Notes: a model not told the origin generated them from the sequence alone. 64,000 nt of DNA from Taxillus chinensis (GCA_023512835.1 CM042088.1:496001-560000); one strand, 5' to 3'; positions 8,812 through 20,501 are shown, counted from the first letter of the stretch. Made by a program: numbers and translations.

Positions 8812-10473
8812 TGTAATGACCCGTGTGTAAGAAGTTAACCACAAACACTTTGGATGTTGGTGCACAAGTTTGAGGCAAGAGATAAGCCCAAGAGGGGACT
8901 TTTGGGAGGTGCATGTGACAAGTGATAACGTACATTTATGCTCTAGGAAGATGCTATGCATATACATGCGGTTTTAAGCTGTTTTGGCAGATTTTGGAGC
9001 TCACTTTTGGTATAGTAGATGGCCTCAAACAATTGGCATGCAAGAACAAAAGTTTCTTAGAATGAGGTCCTCTATCTACCACAGAAATTTCAGAGCATTT
9101 GGAGCCGCACGTGAATTCACCCATTTCACGTGCAAGCATATTTTTGCTTCTCAGACCTCTACAAGACGCAAGGAGGTTTGGGGTGAAGTTTGAGTGCATT
9201 TCGAGCTGCATGCCAATTGGAGAGTTGGCATTCAAATTGGCGTGCAGGCATGTTTTTGCATGGTTACCTTGGTTTTGTCATTCTAATCATCTTTTCCCAA
9301 AGGACCATGTTGGAATTGTGAATATTTTGGTGTGTATGGATGTGGGAAGGTCATAGCTTGTTCCATCAAAATTACGTCGTTTTGATGTTGTGTTGTCTAT
9401 ATAAGGAGGAGAAGCCCCTCTGTTTTAGGTTTAGGGTTTGTTGCTCCACCAGCCGTCGCAGAGAGAGAGAAAGAGAGGGAGAGAGACAGAGAGAGAGAGG
9501 GAAGGAGAGCTTCCAGGTGGTTGCCGGAGTGTCTTGCGTGGGTGGTCGGAGTCTTGCGTGGAAGCGGGAGCAGGAGAACATACAAGGTTGGGGTTCTGTC
9601 CTTCCTAAATCCTCCTCTGTCCTAGGGTTCTAGGGCACATTATGGATTATATCTGTTTATATATATATATATGTGTAATCCATATAGGTGTGATCTCCTA
9701 TATGGATGTTGGCCTTTAATGGCATTTTGGTGTGATTCTGTTGTCGCATGCTATATGTTCGATGAAATGCCTGTGTGAATATAGCTGTGTGTATATGCCT
9801 ATTACATGTTTGGTAATATACCTATGTGGCTGGACTTGTGATTTGGTGTATGTATGCATGATGGGTGTTAGTTCTATCGCCTGAATGGCTGGGTTTGTGC
9901 ACTTGTGAATGGGTGCACACCAAGTGTTTGGTTTTATGTTTAAGTGACTGTAGTGTGTGTTGTGTGCATGACTGTGGTATCTGGCCTGAAGAGGCGGTTA
10001 AATTACTTTTCCTGGGAGGCGGTTAAACCAGTGGCCTGAAGAGGCGGTTAAATTTCTTTTTCCTAATACTGCCACGTCACTACACCTGTGCACATGCATG
10101 TAGCCGCTAGGAACATGGGAAGGGTTGGGGAGACTTGATCCCTACTGAGTTGTGGTTGCTCACCCCTCCTACTGTGTTTGCTTGTTTTCCAGGGACTTAC
10201 AGGCGTTTGGTGGATGCACCAAGGTGGAAGACCATCTTCATTTTTATTGTTCAGTTCAGTAATGTAATTTTATAATTTATGTAACCCCAAGGGGGGGAAA
10301 TGTAATAAGGGATTGAACTGTAGTATGGAACATGGCTGGTTTGTGACCCCTTTGATGTTTGAAATTAAATAAAGATGTGGCTTGTTAGTTTATTGTAATT
10401 GTTAGTTTTGCTCGTGTGGGTGAACGGGGAGTCACGTACCGGTTTCCCCGGGTCGGAAATCCGGGGCGTGACA
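8812..10473 (+). repeat. E1 3' LTR
   Basis: The LTR is 1662 bp from TGTAATGACC to GGGCGTGACA and is followed by target duplication AACAT at 10474. It has one ACGT palindrome only (9365-9386), a TATA box at 9398-9407, an interrupted GA run and a shortened minisatellite. Point differences to the 5' LTR are visible but sparse, so E1 is much younger than E0. Confidence 0.92.
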
Positions 10474-10835
10474 AACATGGTCCTCTTTGAGCCTCTAAGG
10501 TGTACTTGGGGTAGTCCGTCTGTGGTAGGCTTTGCATACATTGGCATTAGGGCACTAGTTGCATTTGTTGTCTATGTGTGATTATGTGGATAACTGAGAT
10601 AAAGCATGTGATATACGAGGAATGTGATTTAATCTGTGTAACTCTAATTTTGTGATAACTTGAGCTGTGTGCTTGTGGAATTGCTGCTTGTGCAATGTGA
10701 CTTAATGACAACTGAAATGTGTGCAAAGTGTGTAAAGCTATGTCATAGTAGAATTGATAAATGGGGTAGAGGAAGTAAGACTTGATAGATTCGAATCCAT
10801 TTTGACGATTGTCTTTCTTACTTCGTGTAGTAAGA
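10474..10835 (+). other. E0 leader, resumed after E1
   Basis: AACATGGTCCTCTTTGAGCC continues the leader interrupted at 1451 and matches E1 3390-3712 with indels. It is non-coding and ends at the gag ATG. Confidence 0.85.
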
Positions 10836-11349
10836 ATGCCACCGAGGAGAGCGACGCGTGCGTCCGGGGCAATGGCTAGTGAGTTATCTACCCATGAGGG
10901 ACCGGGTGCGGGGCAGCCCGCCACCACCACCACTAGTGGGGTAATTACCCCGTGAGCGTGAGAGTTCGCTAGGTGGCGTACCAATTCATGTAGAGGATGA
11001 CGTGGTGATGAGGTTCCGAAAGGAACAACCTCTGAGGTTCAAGGGAGAAGTGGGTCCCGTGGTGGCTGAGCATTGGTTGAGGCAGATTGAGCATGTGTTT
11101 TCCTTTCTCCTACCCCCGGGAGGAGGATAAGGTGAGGCTGGCCATTCAGCGGTTAGAGGGGAATGCTTTGGAGTGGTGGCGAGTGTAGTGGGAAGCCGTT
11201 CGGTGCGGTTCATGCTATGGGAGGAGTTCTTACATGATGAGTTCTTCCCCGAGTCGTTGAGGTGGCAAAAGAGGGAAGAATTCGGTAGCCTAAAGCAGGG
11301 ATGGAGGATAGTGCCCGAGTATCGAGCGGGAGTTCCGGAGCTTGAGTAG
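10836..11349 (+). pseudogene. gag: E0 gag, N-terminal part, strongly deleted
   Basis: Starts ATG 10836 (MPPRRATRASG-like, as in E1). Relative to E1, about 160 bp after PGAGQP are missing and the frame runs straight into the CCA (proline) microsatellite at 10919-10938. Later segments (FRKEQP, FSFLLP, EWW, FFPES, KREEFGSLKQG) survive in shifting frames. It breaks off at CTTGAGTAG, where the TRIM is inserted, and continues at 20502. Confidence 0.82.
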
Positions 11350-11854
11350 TGTAACGACCCATGAGTGGGTGTTAGTCCCACATTGCTTGGTGAGGAGAAC
11401 AAAGTCCGCCTTATAGGAGGGGACGGATACCTCACCTCACAGGGACGCGTTTTGGGCGAGGCCCAAAGACAAAACCGTGCGGAGCAGGCCATGAGGGCGA
11501 GGCCCAAGACCGGTTGGCCAAAGCGGACAAAATTCTTGTGACGGGTATGGGCTGGGCTATCTCGGATGGTATCGAGCCAGACCCGGAGCGGTGTGCCATG
11601 GTCCCACGGGGACGTGGGCGTCCTAAGGGGGGTGGATTGTAACGACCCATGAGTGGGTGTTAGTCCCACATTGCTTGGTGAGGAGAACAAAGTCCGCCTT
11701 ATAGGAGGGGACGGATACCTCACCTCACGGGGACGCGTTTTGGGCGAGGCCCAAAGACAAAACCGTGCGGAGCAGGCCATGAGGGCGAGGCCCAAGACTG
11801 GTTGGCCAAAGCGGACAAAATTCTTGTGACGGGTATGGGCTGGGCTATCTCGGA
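11350..11854 (+). mobile_element. TRIM (terminal-repeat retrotransposon in miniature)
   Basis: Two near-identical repeats of about 217 bp (11350-11566 and 11638-11854) start TGTAACGACCCATGAGTGGG. They flank a 71-bp interior that begins with TGGTATCGAGCCAGAC (a PBS lacking one base of the TGGTATCAGAGC core) and ends with a PPT, AAGGGGGGTGGAT, at 11625-11637. There is no coding capacity. The LTR text, with CCTTATAGGAGGGG and CAAAGCGGACAA, resembles a TRIM type I know from many dicots. The left flank AGTAG and the base run AGTAT at 20502 may be its target duplication, now separated by E2. Confidence 0.87.
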
Positions 11855-12752
11855 TATTGTCACGCCCCGGATTTCCAACCCGAGGAAACCATGTACGTGA
11901 CTCCCCTTTTACCCACACGGAGGGCAAAGGGGTTAGGATACAAACCAAGAATATTACAATTTTAAACATCCACAACATTCAAGAAAGTAATGTTCATAAA
12001 AGCAATCCAAACCAGTTTATTACAACAAAATCCTTTCCAATCCCATCCCCACTTGGGGTTACATCAATTCCCATAAGAAAAACAAAACATAAAGGGAAGA
12101 GAGTAAAGTTAATTATGGTCTTCCACCTTGGTGTATCCACCTAACGCCTGAAAGTCCCTGGAAAACAAGCAAACACAGTAGGAGGGGTGAGCAATCACAG
12201 CTCAGTAGGGATCAAGTCTCCCCAACCCTTCCCATGCTCCTAGCGGCTACATGCATGTGCACGGGTGTAGTGACGTGACGGTATTAGGAAAAAGAAAATA
12301 AAACATCACACAAGTAGGCGTAACCCCAGCCCCAGCCACACCGGCTAACAAAACACATCTCAAGCAAGTAGTTTAACCGCCTCTTCAGGCCACCGATTTA
12401 ACCGCCTCTCAGGCAAAGTAGTTTAACCGCCCCTTCAGGCCCTTTGGTTTAACCGCCTCTCAGGCAAAGTAGTTTAACCGCCTCTTCAGGCCGATATAGC
12501 ATAGTCATGCACACAACGCACACCACGATCACTCAAGCATAAAACCAAACACTTAGTGTGCACCCGTTCACAAGTGCACAATCCCAGCCATTCAGGCAAT
12601 AGAACAAACACCCAACGATATATACATACACTAAATCACAAGTCCAGCCACACAGGCATATTACCAAACACGTAATGGGCATATACACAGCTATATTCAC
12701 ACAAGCATTTCATCAAACATATAGCATGTAATCCACGAGAATCACACCAAAA

Positions 12753-13139
12753 TGCCATTGAAGGCCAACATCCATATAGGAGATCACACCTATATGGATT
12801 ACATATATATATATAATGAGATATAACCCATAATCTGCCCTAGAACCCTAGGACAGAGGAGGGTTTAAGAAGAAACGAACCCCTACCTCAAGTAGGACGC
12901 AACAACACGGCAATAGTCTGATATAGGAGATCACTACAACTCACCATCCAACACCAAAATACATCAAAAACTGCCATTAAAGGCCAACATCCATATAGGA
13001 GATCACACCTATATGGATTACATATGTATATATAACAGATATAACCCACAATCGCCCTAGAACCCTAGGACAGAGGAGGGTTTAAGAAGAACAGAACCCT
13101 TACCTCAAGTAGGACGCAACAACACGGCAATAGTCTGAT
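12753..13139 (-). repeat. 219-bp tandem duplication inside E2 3' LTR
   Basis: A block of about 170 bp (TGCCATTGAAGGCCAACATC to CAATAGTCTGAT) at 12753-12922 recurs at 12972-13139 after a 49-bp spacer. It includes the (TA)n stretch and the splice-like GGTTTAAGAAG region. Only one copy is present in the 5' LTR (about 19661-19829). Confidence 0.88.
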
Positions 13140-13220
13140 CCCACGCCGAACGCCGTCCACCCACGAGACTCTGACCACCCACGCAAGACGCCTGGCAGCA
13201 ACCAGGAGCTCTCCTTCCTT

Positions 13221-13268
<48 letters not shown>

Positions 13269-13318
13269 ACGGCTGGTGGAGCAACAAACCCTAACCCTAA
13301 AACAGAGGGGCTTCTCCT

Positions 13319-13397
13319 CCTTATATAGACAACACAACATCAAAACGACGTAGTTTTGATTAAGTGAATCCCAGCATCAAAACGACGTAGTTTTGAT
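13319..13397 (-). promoter_or_regulatory. E2 3' LTR core promoter: TATA box and two palindromes
   Basis: On the minus strand the order is palindrome 13397-13376, palindrome 13360-13339, then TATA CTATATAAGG 13328-13319. Both palindromes are perfect in the outer arms and read GACGTA or TACGTC in the centre. The 5' LTR equivalent is at 19989-20068. Confidence 0.75.
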
Positions 13398-13830
13398 GGA
13401 ACAAGCTATGACCTTCCCACATCCATACACACCAAAATAGTCACAATTCCAACATGGTCCTTTGGGAAAAGATGATTGGAATGACAAAACCAAGGTAACC
13501 ATGCAAAAACATGCCTGCACGCCAATTTGCACGTGAATTCCCCAATTCACGTGCAACTCCAAATGCACTCCAAATGCGCTCAAACATCACCCTTAGCCTC
13601 CTTGCATCATGTAGAAGACAACCACACTTGCACGTGAAATGGACCCATTTCACGTGCACCTCACATACACGTCCGTTTGGCCTGAAACTTCTGTGGTAGA
13701 TAGAGGACATCATTCTAAGCATCTATCCTTTTGCACATGGATTCATTGGAGTCCATTCACTAGGTCAAAATCTAGAAAAACTCTACTCAGAAGGCAAAAG
13801 TGTGACTAACTCAAGGTACGGGTCCTTACA

Positions 13831-14129
13831 TCCTCTCCCCCTTAAGACTTTTCGTCCTCGAAAAGAAATGACATACAAGGAAAACAACCACAAGCTACCC
13901 ATTTGCCACCCGGCAAGCCACCACACCCAAATGGGTCATACACCGCACACGGCACATAACAAGACATAACAAAGTACCACCATAATCCATAACCACAATA
14001 ATGCATATAACACATATCCGCACGTCACAAATACACATCTCAAAACACATCACAAATAAGAACACATGTCTAAAAGACAATACAAACACCAAATCGTACA
14101 CAACTAATACAAGAAAACGCATCACTATC
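13831..14129 (-). other. E2 polypurine tract and 3' non-coding region
   Basis: The PPT is 13831-13843 (complement AAGGGGGAGAGGA), followed at about 13849-13866 by the CTTTTCGTCCTCGAAAAG hairpin. The rest is non-coding, homologous to E1 8500-8790. Confidence 0.85.
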
Positions 14130-14900
14130 CCTTGCCCAACAGCCACCTCCCAACAGAGCTGTCTCCCCCACCTCGGTCCAACACAAAGGTGATCGACACG
14201 GCCGCCTGTACAATGCCTCAAAAGGAGCCATCCCAATGGATGCCTGATAACTGTTGTTGTAGGCAAACTCCACCAAAGGAAGGTGAGTCGCCCACGAACC
14301 CCCAAAATCTAACACACAGGCCCGTAACATGTCCTCCAAAGTCCGATTCGTCCTCTCTGTCGGCCGTCGGTCTCAGGGTGAAAGGCTGTACTCAAGTGAA
14401 GCTTGGTCCCCATAGCCTCCTGCAAACCTGCCCAAAAACGGGAAGTGAACCTCGAATCCCGGTCGAGACAACCGATGATGGTACCCCATGCGGTCGCACA
14501 ATCTCGTTCATGTACGGTGACTCAAGGTCCCAATAGAGTCCCGCTCGCGAATAGCCAGGAAATGGGCCGACTTTGTGAGTCGATCCACAATCACCCAAAT
14601 CATATCTTTCCTCCCCGTGGTGGGTGGAAGACCAATCCCCAAAATCCATCGCTATGTGGTCCCACTTCCACTCCACTATGGGCAATGGTCGTAACATGCC
14701 CGCCGGCCGCCGATGCTCGCCCTTCACCTGCCGACACGTGAGGCACCGCGAAACAAAGGCAGCCACATCGCGTTTCATCCCAGGCCACCAAAAATGTCCC
14801 CCGAAGTGCATGGTACATCTTCGTACCCCCTGGATGCACAACAACTCTAGACCGGTGAAACTCCCTCATCACCTCATCCCCGAGGGAAGAAGCCACTACC
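14130..14900 (-). pseudogene. pol: E2 pol: integrase, C-terminus deleted
   Basis: The segment includes the HHCC region (RCLTCRQVKGEHRRPAG), [27 protein letters not shown] and LPLVEFAYNNSYQASIGM. The reading breaks at ETALLGG, where sequence jumps directly to the 3' non-coding part. About 575 bp present in E1, with the integrase tail and chromodomain, are missing. The junction has a TGGGA microhomology. Several frameshifts occur as well. Confidence 0.85.
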
Positions 14901-15420
14901 AACCGCCCCCGAAATGACAACTCATGCTCGGGACCCTCTGTCCCGATCCTCGGACGGCTCACCAGCCTCAATACGGGCACGGAGAACCTCACACTCAATG
15001 TCACCCAGTGTTCCTCCCGGACGCGCTGGTACAACTCAAGCACAACCACCAAAGGACTCAGGATCGTCCCACTATCACGAGCAACAAGCTGCACTGCAAC
15101 ATCGCCAACTACTCCATCGGCTTCCACTCTCGCACGGCCACCTCGGCTTTCCCTTTTCTCGCTCAACGCATCGGCCACAATATTACCCTTGCCCGGGTAT
15201 AGGCAAGAGTAAAGTCAAAGGTCTGCAAATACTCCACCCATCTCCTTTGCCTCAAATTCAAGTCCTTCGGGTAAAGATGTCTCGAAGGCTCTTGTGATCC
15301 GAGAACACCACAAACTTCTCCCCCAAGAGGTAATGCTGCCAACTCTTCAGGGCGAAGATGACGGCCGCTAACTCAGGGTCATGAGTAGGATAATTCTACT
15401 CATGAGGCTTCACCGCCTTG
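14901..15420 (-). pseudogene. pol: E2 pol: RNase H and connection to integrase
   Basis: Minus-strand frames contain remnants of the RNase H C-terminus (VADALSEK), the linker with [14 protein letters not shown] and ELSFRGRLVVAS. The THDLELA to QYIF part is recognisable at DNA level at 15260-15410 but is out of frame and carries stops. Confidence 0.78.
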
Positions 15421-16330
15421 ACCCATAAGCCACCACACGGTGCTCCTGCATAAGCACACACCCCAAACCAACCCCGGACGCATCATAGTATACCTCATAT
15501 GGAATATCCCCCCGAGGTAACCTCAACACCGGCGCAGTGGTCAAACGGGTTTTGAGAGTCTCAAACGCCTGCTGGCACTTGTCCGTCCACTCAAATTTCA
15601 CTCCTTTCCTAGTCAACGCCGTCATAGGAGCCGCCAAACGGGAGAACCCCTCTACAAAACGGCGATAATACCCCACGAAGCCAAGAAAGCTACGGATCTC
15701 AAAAACGTTGGTTGGCCTCGCCCACGATGCCACAACCTCAATCTTGGCCGGGTCCACCCTAACTCCCTCAGTGACACCACGTGGCCAAGAAAGTGAACCT
15801 CCTGCAGCCAAAACTCACACTTGCTAAACTTAGCAAACAATGCTGGTCCCTCAAGGTTTGCAACATCATTGCTAAGTGCTCCACATGCTCCTTCTCGGTC
15901 TTCGAATATACCAAGATATCGTCTATAAACACCACCACGAATGAGTCTAAGTATGGGGCAAAGACTTGGTTCATCAAATGCATGAACACCACTGGCGCAT
16001 TAGTGAGCCCGAAAGGCATCACTACCCACTCATAGTGCCCATACCTGCACCGAAAGGCCGTCTTAGGGATGTCCTCCTCCCTAACCCTGAGCTGGTGATA
16101 CCCCGACCGTAAATCTATTTTGGAAAACCACTGAGCCCCACTCAATTGGTCAAACAGGTCATCTATCCGAGGCAATGGGTACTTATTCTTCACGATCCAC
16201 CGAATTCGACTTGTTGTAGTCGATGCGAGAGACGAAGTGTGCCATAAGCCTTCTTAGCAAAGAGCACCGGAGCACCCCAAGGTGAGGTACTCGGTCTGAT
16301 ATACCCCCTGGCCCACCAACTCCTCGATTT
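15421..16330 (-). pseudogene. pol: E2 pol: reverse transcriptase
   Basis: Contains [71 protein letters not shown] (catalytic Asp pair present) and the downstream [18 protein letters not shown] block. Frameshifts at about 15770-15840 and 16200-16260 disrupt the ORF. Closest in the window to E4. Confidence 0.88.
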
Positions 16331-17100
16331 GCCTCTGCAGCTCCCTCAGCTCGGCTGGCCCCATACGATACGCTACTTGGGAAATCGGACCCGTCCCCGG
16401 CACCAACTCAATGGTGAACTCCACACTCCTCTTAGGTGGCAAACTCCTCAACTCCTCAGGAAAAACATCCTGAAATTGGTCCACAACAGCGGGCCACACC
16501 GTCTTTTCCACCTTACCCTCCTCAGCAAAGGTCAGGGCTGCCAACCTGTGGGTAATGGCACCCCACTGGTCCATCACCGGCCCGGCCCGACTCACCTCAC
16601 AGTCCCACTCCCCCTGCAGGGTGCAAGAGGTCCCTGCAGGTGTCACGAAGGATACACGCTGCCAGGTAACAGTCTATCTTGGCTTGGAAAGCCATAAGCC
16701 AATCCATACCCAAGATCAGGTCAAAAGTACGCAAGGGCATCACATGCAAGTCAAAACTCGCCTCCACCTCGCTAATGGTTAACACACGGTCCACGACACA
16801 CACGCCGTACCTCAATCATGCCTCCCACCGGAGACTCCACAACTAGGGGCCTTGCGGCCTCCACACAAGCTAACCCCAAGCCATCAATAAGAAGCTCGGC
16901 GGCGAAGGAACACGATGCACCCGTATCAAAAAGAACGAAGCTAACGTACGGGAAATCAAGAGGGTACCTCTAACCACCGATGGTCCTGCTCCACCCTCAG
17001 TGGTAGAGGTGGTGGCTCGGCCTCCTCCTGGTACGTCGCCTCCGGTCTGCAAACACCCTTCCTTGGCCCGTGCCACCTGGTTGGCTCACTCACCGGACGG
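16331..17100 (-). pseudogene. pol: E2 pol: aspartic protease region
   Basis: [19 protein letters not shown] and the PR-RT linker ([20 protein letters not shown]) are readable. The active-site block is damaged: the Asp-Thr-Gly region is shifted and reads FFLIRVHRVP in the longest frame at about 16900-16940. Confidence 0.8.
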
Positions 17101-18380
17101 TTCCCGCTAAGGTTGCCTCTAGCTTCGCCTTACCGCTCCGGCCTCCCCCGGGGTCGGGTCCGACCGGATCTGCCTGGCTGGCCTGCCACTGACGAGCTGG
17201 TCTCTCAGCTGGTGCACGGAAGCTAGCATCACTCCTCACGCTAGAGGCCATGCCCCCCGCTCCCCTGTTGCCACTCCTGCAAACCCGGCGCAAATGGCCC
17301 TCTCATCCACAGTTGTTGCATCGCCAATCCTTCTTGGGGCACTCCCCCTTGAAGTGACCCTGCTCTCCACAGCAGTGACAGCTGCTAGGTAGACTCCCAA
17401 ATGGACCACCCTGTCTTCTGTCGCCAAAGGTGAACCTCCCGGGGTTCACAGATGTCTGACCCCGACTGCGAAAAGAACTGCTATCCCTCTCCTCCGTCTT
17501 GAGCCTCTTGGACCCTGCATCTCGATCAGGCCCACTCTGCAACTGGCGACCCTGATGGGCCTGCCTCCCATCATCCAGCTCTCTCTCAGCTATATGGGCC
17601 GTCTCCACAGCCTCAGCATAGGTCCTCAAGCGTAGAATTGCCACCCTCTGCCTAAGGGCTGGCCTAAGGCCCAAAGTGAACTTTTGGGCCTTCAGGTCCT
17701 CCCTTGCCACAGTCTCAGGAGCAAACCTACTCAAGCTCCGGAACTCCCGCTCATACTCAGGTACCGTCCTGGATCCGTGCTTCAAGCTGCCGAATTCTTC
17801 CCTCTTCTGCAATCTCACTGATTCTGGGAAGAACTCATCATGGAAAAGTTGCAAGAACTCCTCCCAAAGCATGAGTTGCACCGCACGGCACCCCGCGACA
17901 CTCGTCCACCACTCCAAAGCATCCCCCTCCAGCTGCCGAATTGCCAGTCGCACCTTGTCCTCTTCCCGGGGCAGGAGAAAGGAGAACACATGCTCGATCC
18001 GCTCGACCACCGCTCGCCTACCACAGGATCACCTTCCCCCTTGAATCGCAGAGGTTGTTCCTTTCGGAACCGTGTCACCACGTCATCCTCTGCACGAGTC
18101 GGTACACCACCCAGCGAACTCTCACGCTCACGAGGCAGCTCTCCTACTGGTGGTGGTGGTGGTGGCACCACCTGCTGTGCTGCCATCTCACGGCGCACCT
18201 CCTCCCGAACATCCTACCGGAGTCCCTCCCGTAGCTTTCGTACCTCCAGCCGGATGCCTTCTTGTAGCTGTGCCAGTAACAACGCATGCCCTCCAACGGA
18301 CGGTCCCGCACCCGGACCCTCTTGGGCAGATGACTCATCAAGCACTGCCCGGACGCACGTGTCACTCTCCTCGGCGGCAT
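17101..18380 (-). pseudogene. gag: E2 gag with stop codon in second zinc knuckle
   Basis: The ATG is at 18380 (MPPRRVTRASG). A frameshift lies near 18345 and another near 18015. The main frame (18010 to 17303) holds the Gag core (EEFLQLFHDEFFPESVR, PEYEREFRSLSRFAPETV) and the first knuckle CHCCGEQGHFKGEC. It ends at TGA (17305-17303) inside the second knuckle after CNNCG. E4 has the same TGA at the same site, and E1 has CGA. The proline run has six residues. Confidence 0.88.
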
Positions 18381-18763
18381 TCTTACTACACAAAGTAAGA
18401 AGCACAACGTCAAAACAATTATAATCTATCGCGTCACTACCTCTACCCCACATACATTGCACACATACATTGCATCAATCACATTGCACAGTTCAGTACA
18501 CATTGCCAAACAAATCAGAGTTGCATATTTCACTTAATCATATGATCTTATCCACAGTTTAGCATACATTCACAGCAAATGCAACTAGTGCCCTAATGCC
18601 AATGCATTCAAATCCTACCACAAGATTGGACTACCCTAAGTACACCTTGGAGGCTCAAAGAGGACCATGTTGATCAGGCATGTCCCTCCAGGCTCCTCCA
18701 AAGGACTTAGGATAACCAGGTCCGCCCACTACCATAGGCCGACTAGACCATGCTCTGATACCA
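18381..18763 (-). other. E2 leader and primer binding site
   Basis: Non-coding leader. The PBS at 18751-18763 is the perfect complement of TGGTATCAGAGCA, three bases from the LTR. Confidence 0.88.
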
Positions 18764-18766
18764 TAT

Positions 18767-19903
18767 TGTCACGCCCCGGATTTCCAACCCGAGGAAACCG
18801 GTACGTGACTCCCCTTTTACCCACACGGAGGGCAAAGGGGTTAGGATACAAACCAAGAATATTACAATTTTAAACATCCACAACATTCAAGAAAGTAATG
18901 TTCATAAAAGCAATCCAAACCAGTTTATTACAACAAAATCCTTTCCAATCCCATCCCCACTGGGGTTACATCAATTCCCATAAGAAAAACAAAACATAAA
19001 GGGAAGAGAGTAAAGTTAATTATGGTCTTCCACCTTGGTGTATCCACCTAACGCCTGTAAGTCCCTGGAAAACAAGCAAACACAGTAGGAGGGGTGAGCA
19101 ACCACAGCTCAGTAGGGATCAAGTCTCCCCAACCCTTCCCATGCTCCTAGCGGCTACATGCATGTGCACGGTGTAGTGACGTGACAGTATTAGGAAAAAG
19201 AAAATAAAACATCACACAAGTAGGCGTAACCCTAGCCCCAGCCACACTGGCTAACAAAACACATCTCAAGCAAGTAGTTTTACCGCCTCTTCAGGCCACT
19301 GATTTAACCGCCTCTCAGGCAAAGTAGTTTAACCGCCCCTTCAGGCCACTAGTTTAACCGCCTCTCAGGCAAAGTACTTTAACCGCCTCTTCAGGCCAGA
19401 TAGCATAGTCATGCACACAACGCACCCCACAGTCACTCAAGCATAAAACCAAACACTTGGTGTACACCCGTTCACAAGTGCACAATCCCAGCCATTCAGG
19501 CAATAGAACAAACACCCAGCATATATACATACACTAAATCACAAGTCCAGCCACACAGGCATATTACCAAACACGTAATGGGCATATACACACAGCTATA
19601 TTCACACAGGCATTTCATCAAACATATAGCATGTAATCCACAGAATCACACCAAAATGCCACTAAAGGCCAACATCCATATAGGAGATCACACCTATATG
19701 GATTACATATATATATATAACGAGATATAACCCATAATCTGCCCTAGAACCCTAGGACAGAGGAGGGTTTAAGAAGAACAGAACCCCTACCTCAAGTAGG
19801 ACGTAACAACACCGGCAATAGTCCGATCCCACGCCGAACGCCGTCCACCCACGAGACTCGACCACCCACGCAAGACGCCTGGCAAGAACCAGGAGCTCTC
19901 CTT

Positions 19904-19937
<34 letters not shown>

Positions 19938-20501
19938 GACGGCTGGTGGAGCAACAAACCCTAACCCTAAAACAGAGGGGCTTCTCCTCCTTATATAGAC
20001 AACACAACATCAAAACGACGTAGTTTTGATTAAGTGAATCCCAGAGATCAAAACGACGTAGTTTTGATGGAACAAGCTATGACCTTCCCACATCCATACA
20101 CACCAAAATAGTCACAATTCCAACATGGTCCTTTGGGAAAAGATGATTAGAATGACAAAACCAAGGTAACCATGCAAAAACATGCCTGCACGCCAATTTG
20201 CACGTGAATTCCCCAATTCACGTGCAACTCCAAATGCACTCTAAATGCGCTCAAACTTCACCCCTAGCCTCCTTGCATCATGTAGAAGACAACCACACTT
20301 GCACGTGAAATGGACCCATTTCACGTGCACCTCACATACACGTCCATTTGGCCTGAAACTTCTATGGTAGATAGAGGACATCATTCTAAGCATGTTTCCT
20401 TTTGCATGTGAATTCATTGGAGTCCATTCACTAGGTAAAAATCTAGAAAAACTCTACTCAGAAGGCAAAACTGTGACTAACTCAAGGTACGGGTCCTTAC
20501 A
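18767..20501 (-). repeat. E2 5' LTR
   Basis: The LTR is 1735 bp. It contains the TATA box (19989-19998), palindromes (20009-20030 and 20047-20068), telomere-like box (19956-19970), a CT run (about 19908-19935) and the GGCGGTTAAA array inverted (about 19279-19395). It lacks the 219-bp duplication of its partner. Confidence 0.92.

Larger units (their letters stand above)
1452..10473 (+). mobile_element. E1: full-length Tekay/Del-like chromovirus (Ty3/gypsy), decayed
   Basis: The element has two LTRs starting TGTAATGACCC and ending GGGCGTGACA, a tRNA-Met PBS, gag with two CCHC knuckles, protease, RT, RNase H, integrase, a chromodomain-like C-terminus, and a polypurine tract abutting the 3' LTR. 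It is flanked by a perfect 5-bp target duplication AACAT (1447-1451 and 10474-10478). Removing it restores the E0 leader, whose sequence matches the E1 leader near 3380-3420. The domain order PR-RT-RH-INT-chromodomain and the tRNA-Met PBS fit Tekay. Several stops and frameshifts mean this copy is not autonomous. Confidence 0.93.
11858..13830 (-). repeat. E2 3' LTR with internal duplication
   Basis: The LTR is 1973 bp. It carries the GGCGGTTAAA minisatellite inverted (about 12370-12492), a 219-bp tandem duplication (12753-13139), a CT run (13221-13265), a telomere-like AAACCCTAACCCTAA (13286-13300), a TATA box (13319-13328) and two perfect ACGT palindromes. The duplication explains nearly all of the length difference to the 5' LTR (1735 bp). 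Confidence 0.9.
11858..20501 (-). mobile_element. E2: Tekay-like chromovirus in reverse orientation
   Basis: Read on the minus strand it has a 5' LTR (20501 to 18767), PBS, gag, PR, RT, RNase H, truncated integrase, PPT and 3' LTR (13830 to 11858). The LTRs start TGTAAGGACCCGTACC, a different U3 start from E1 and E4, but share the remaining LTR body. The flanks are GATAT (11853-11857) and AGTAT (20502-20506), not a clean duplication. It lies between the TRIM and the second half of E0 gag. The chromodomain and integrase C-terminus are deleted. Confidence 0.92.

Noticed and set aside
11350..11854. Cassandra-type TRIM with 5S rRNA in its LTR
   Set aside because: The LTR contains no 5S-like internal promoter sequence (no box A/C text); it matches another TRIM type.
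10986..11978. 330-codon minus-strand frame spanning E0 gag, the TRIM and the start of E2
   Set aside because: It crosses three separate insertions and repeats the TRIM LTR twice; it is not a gene.
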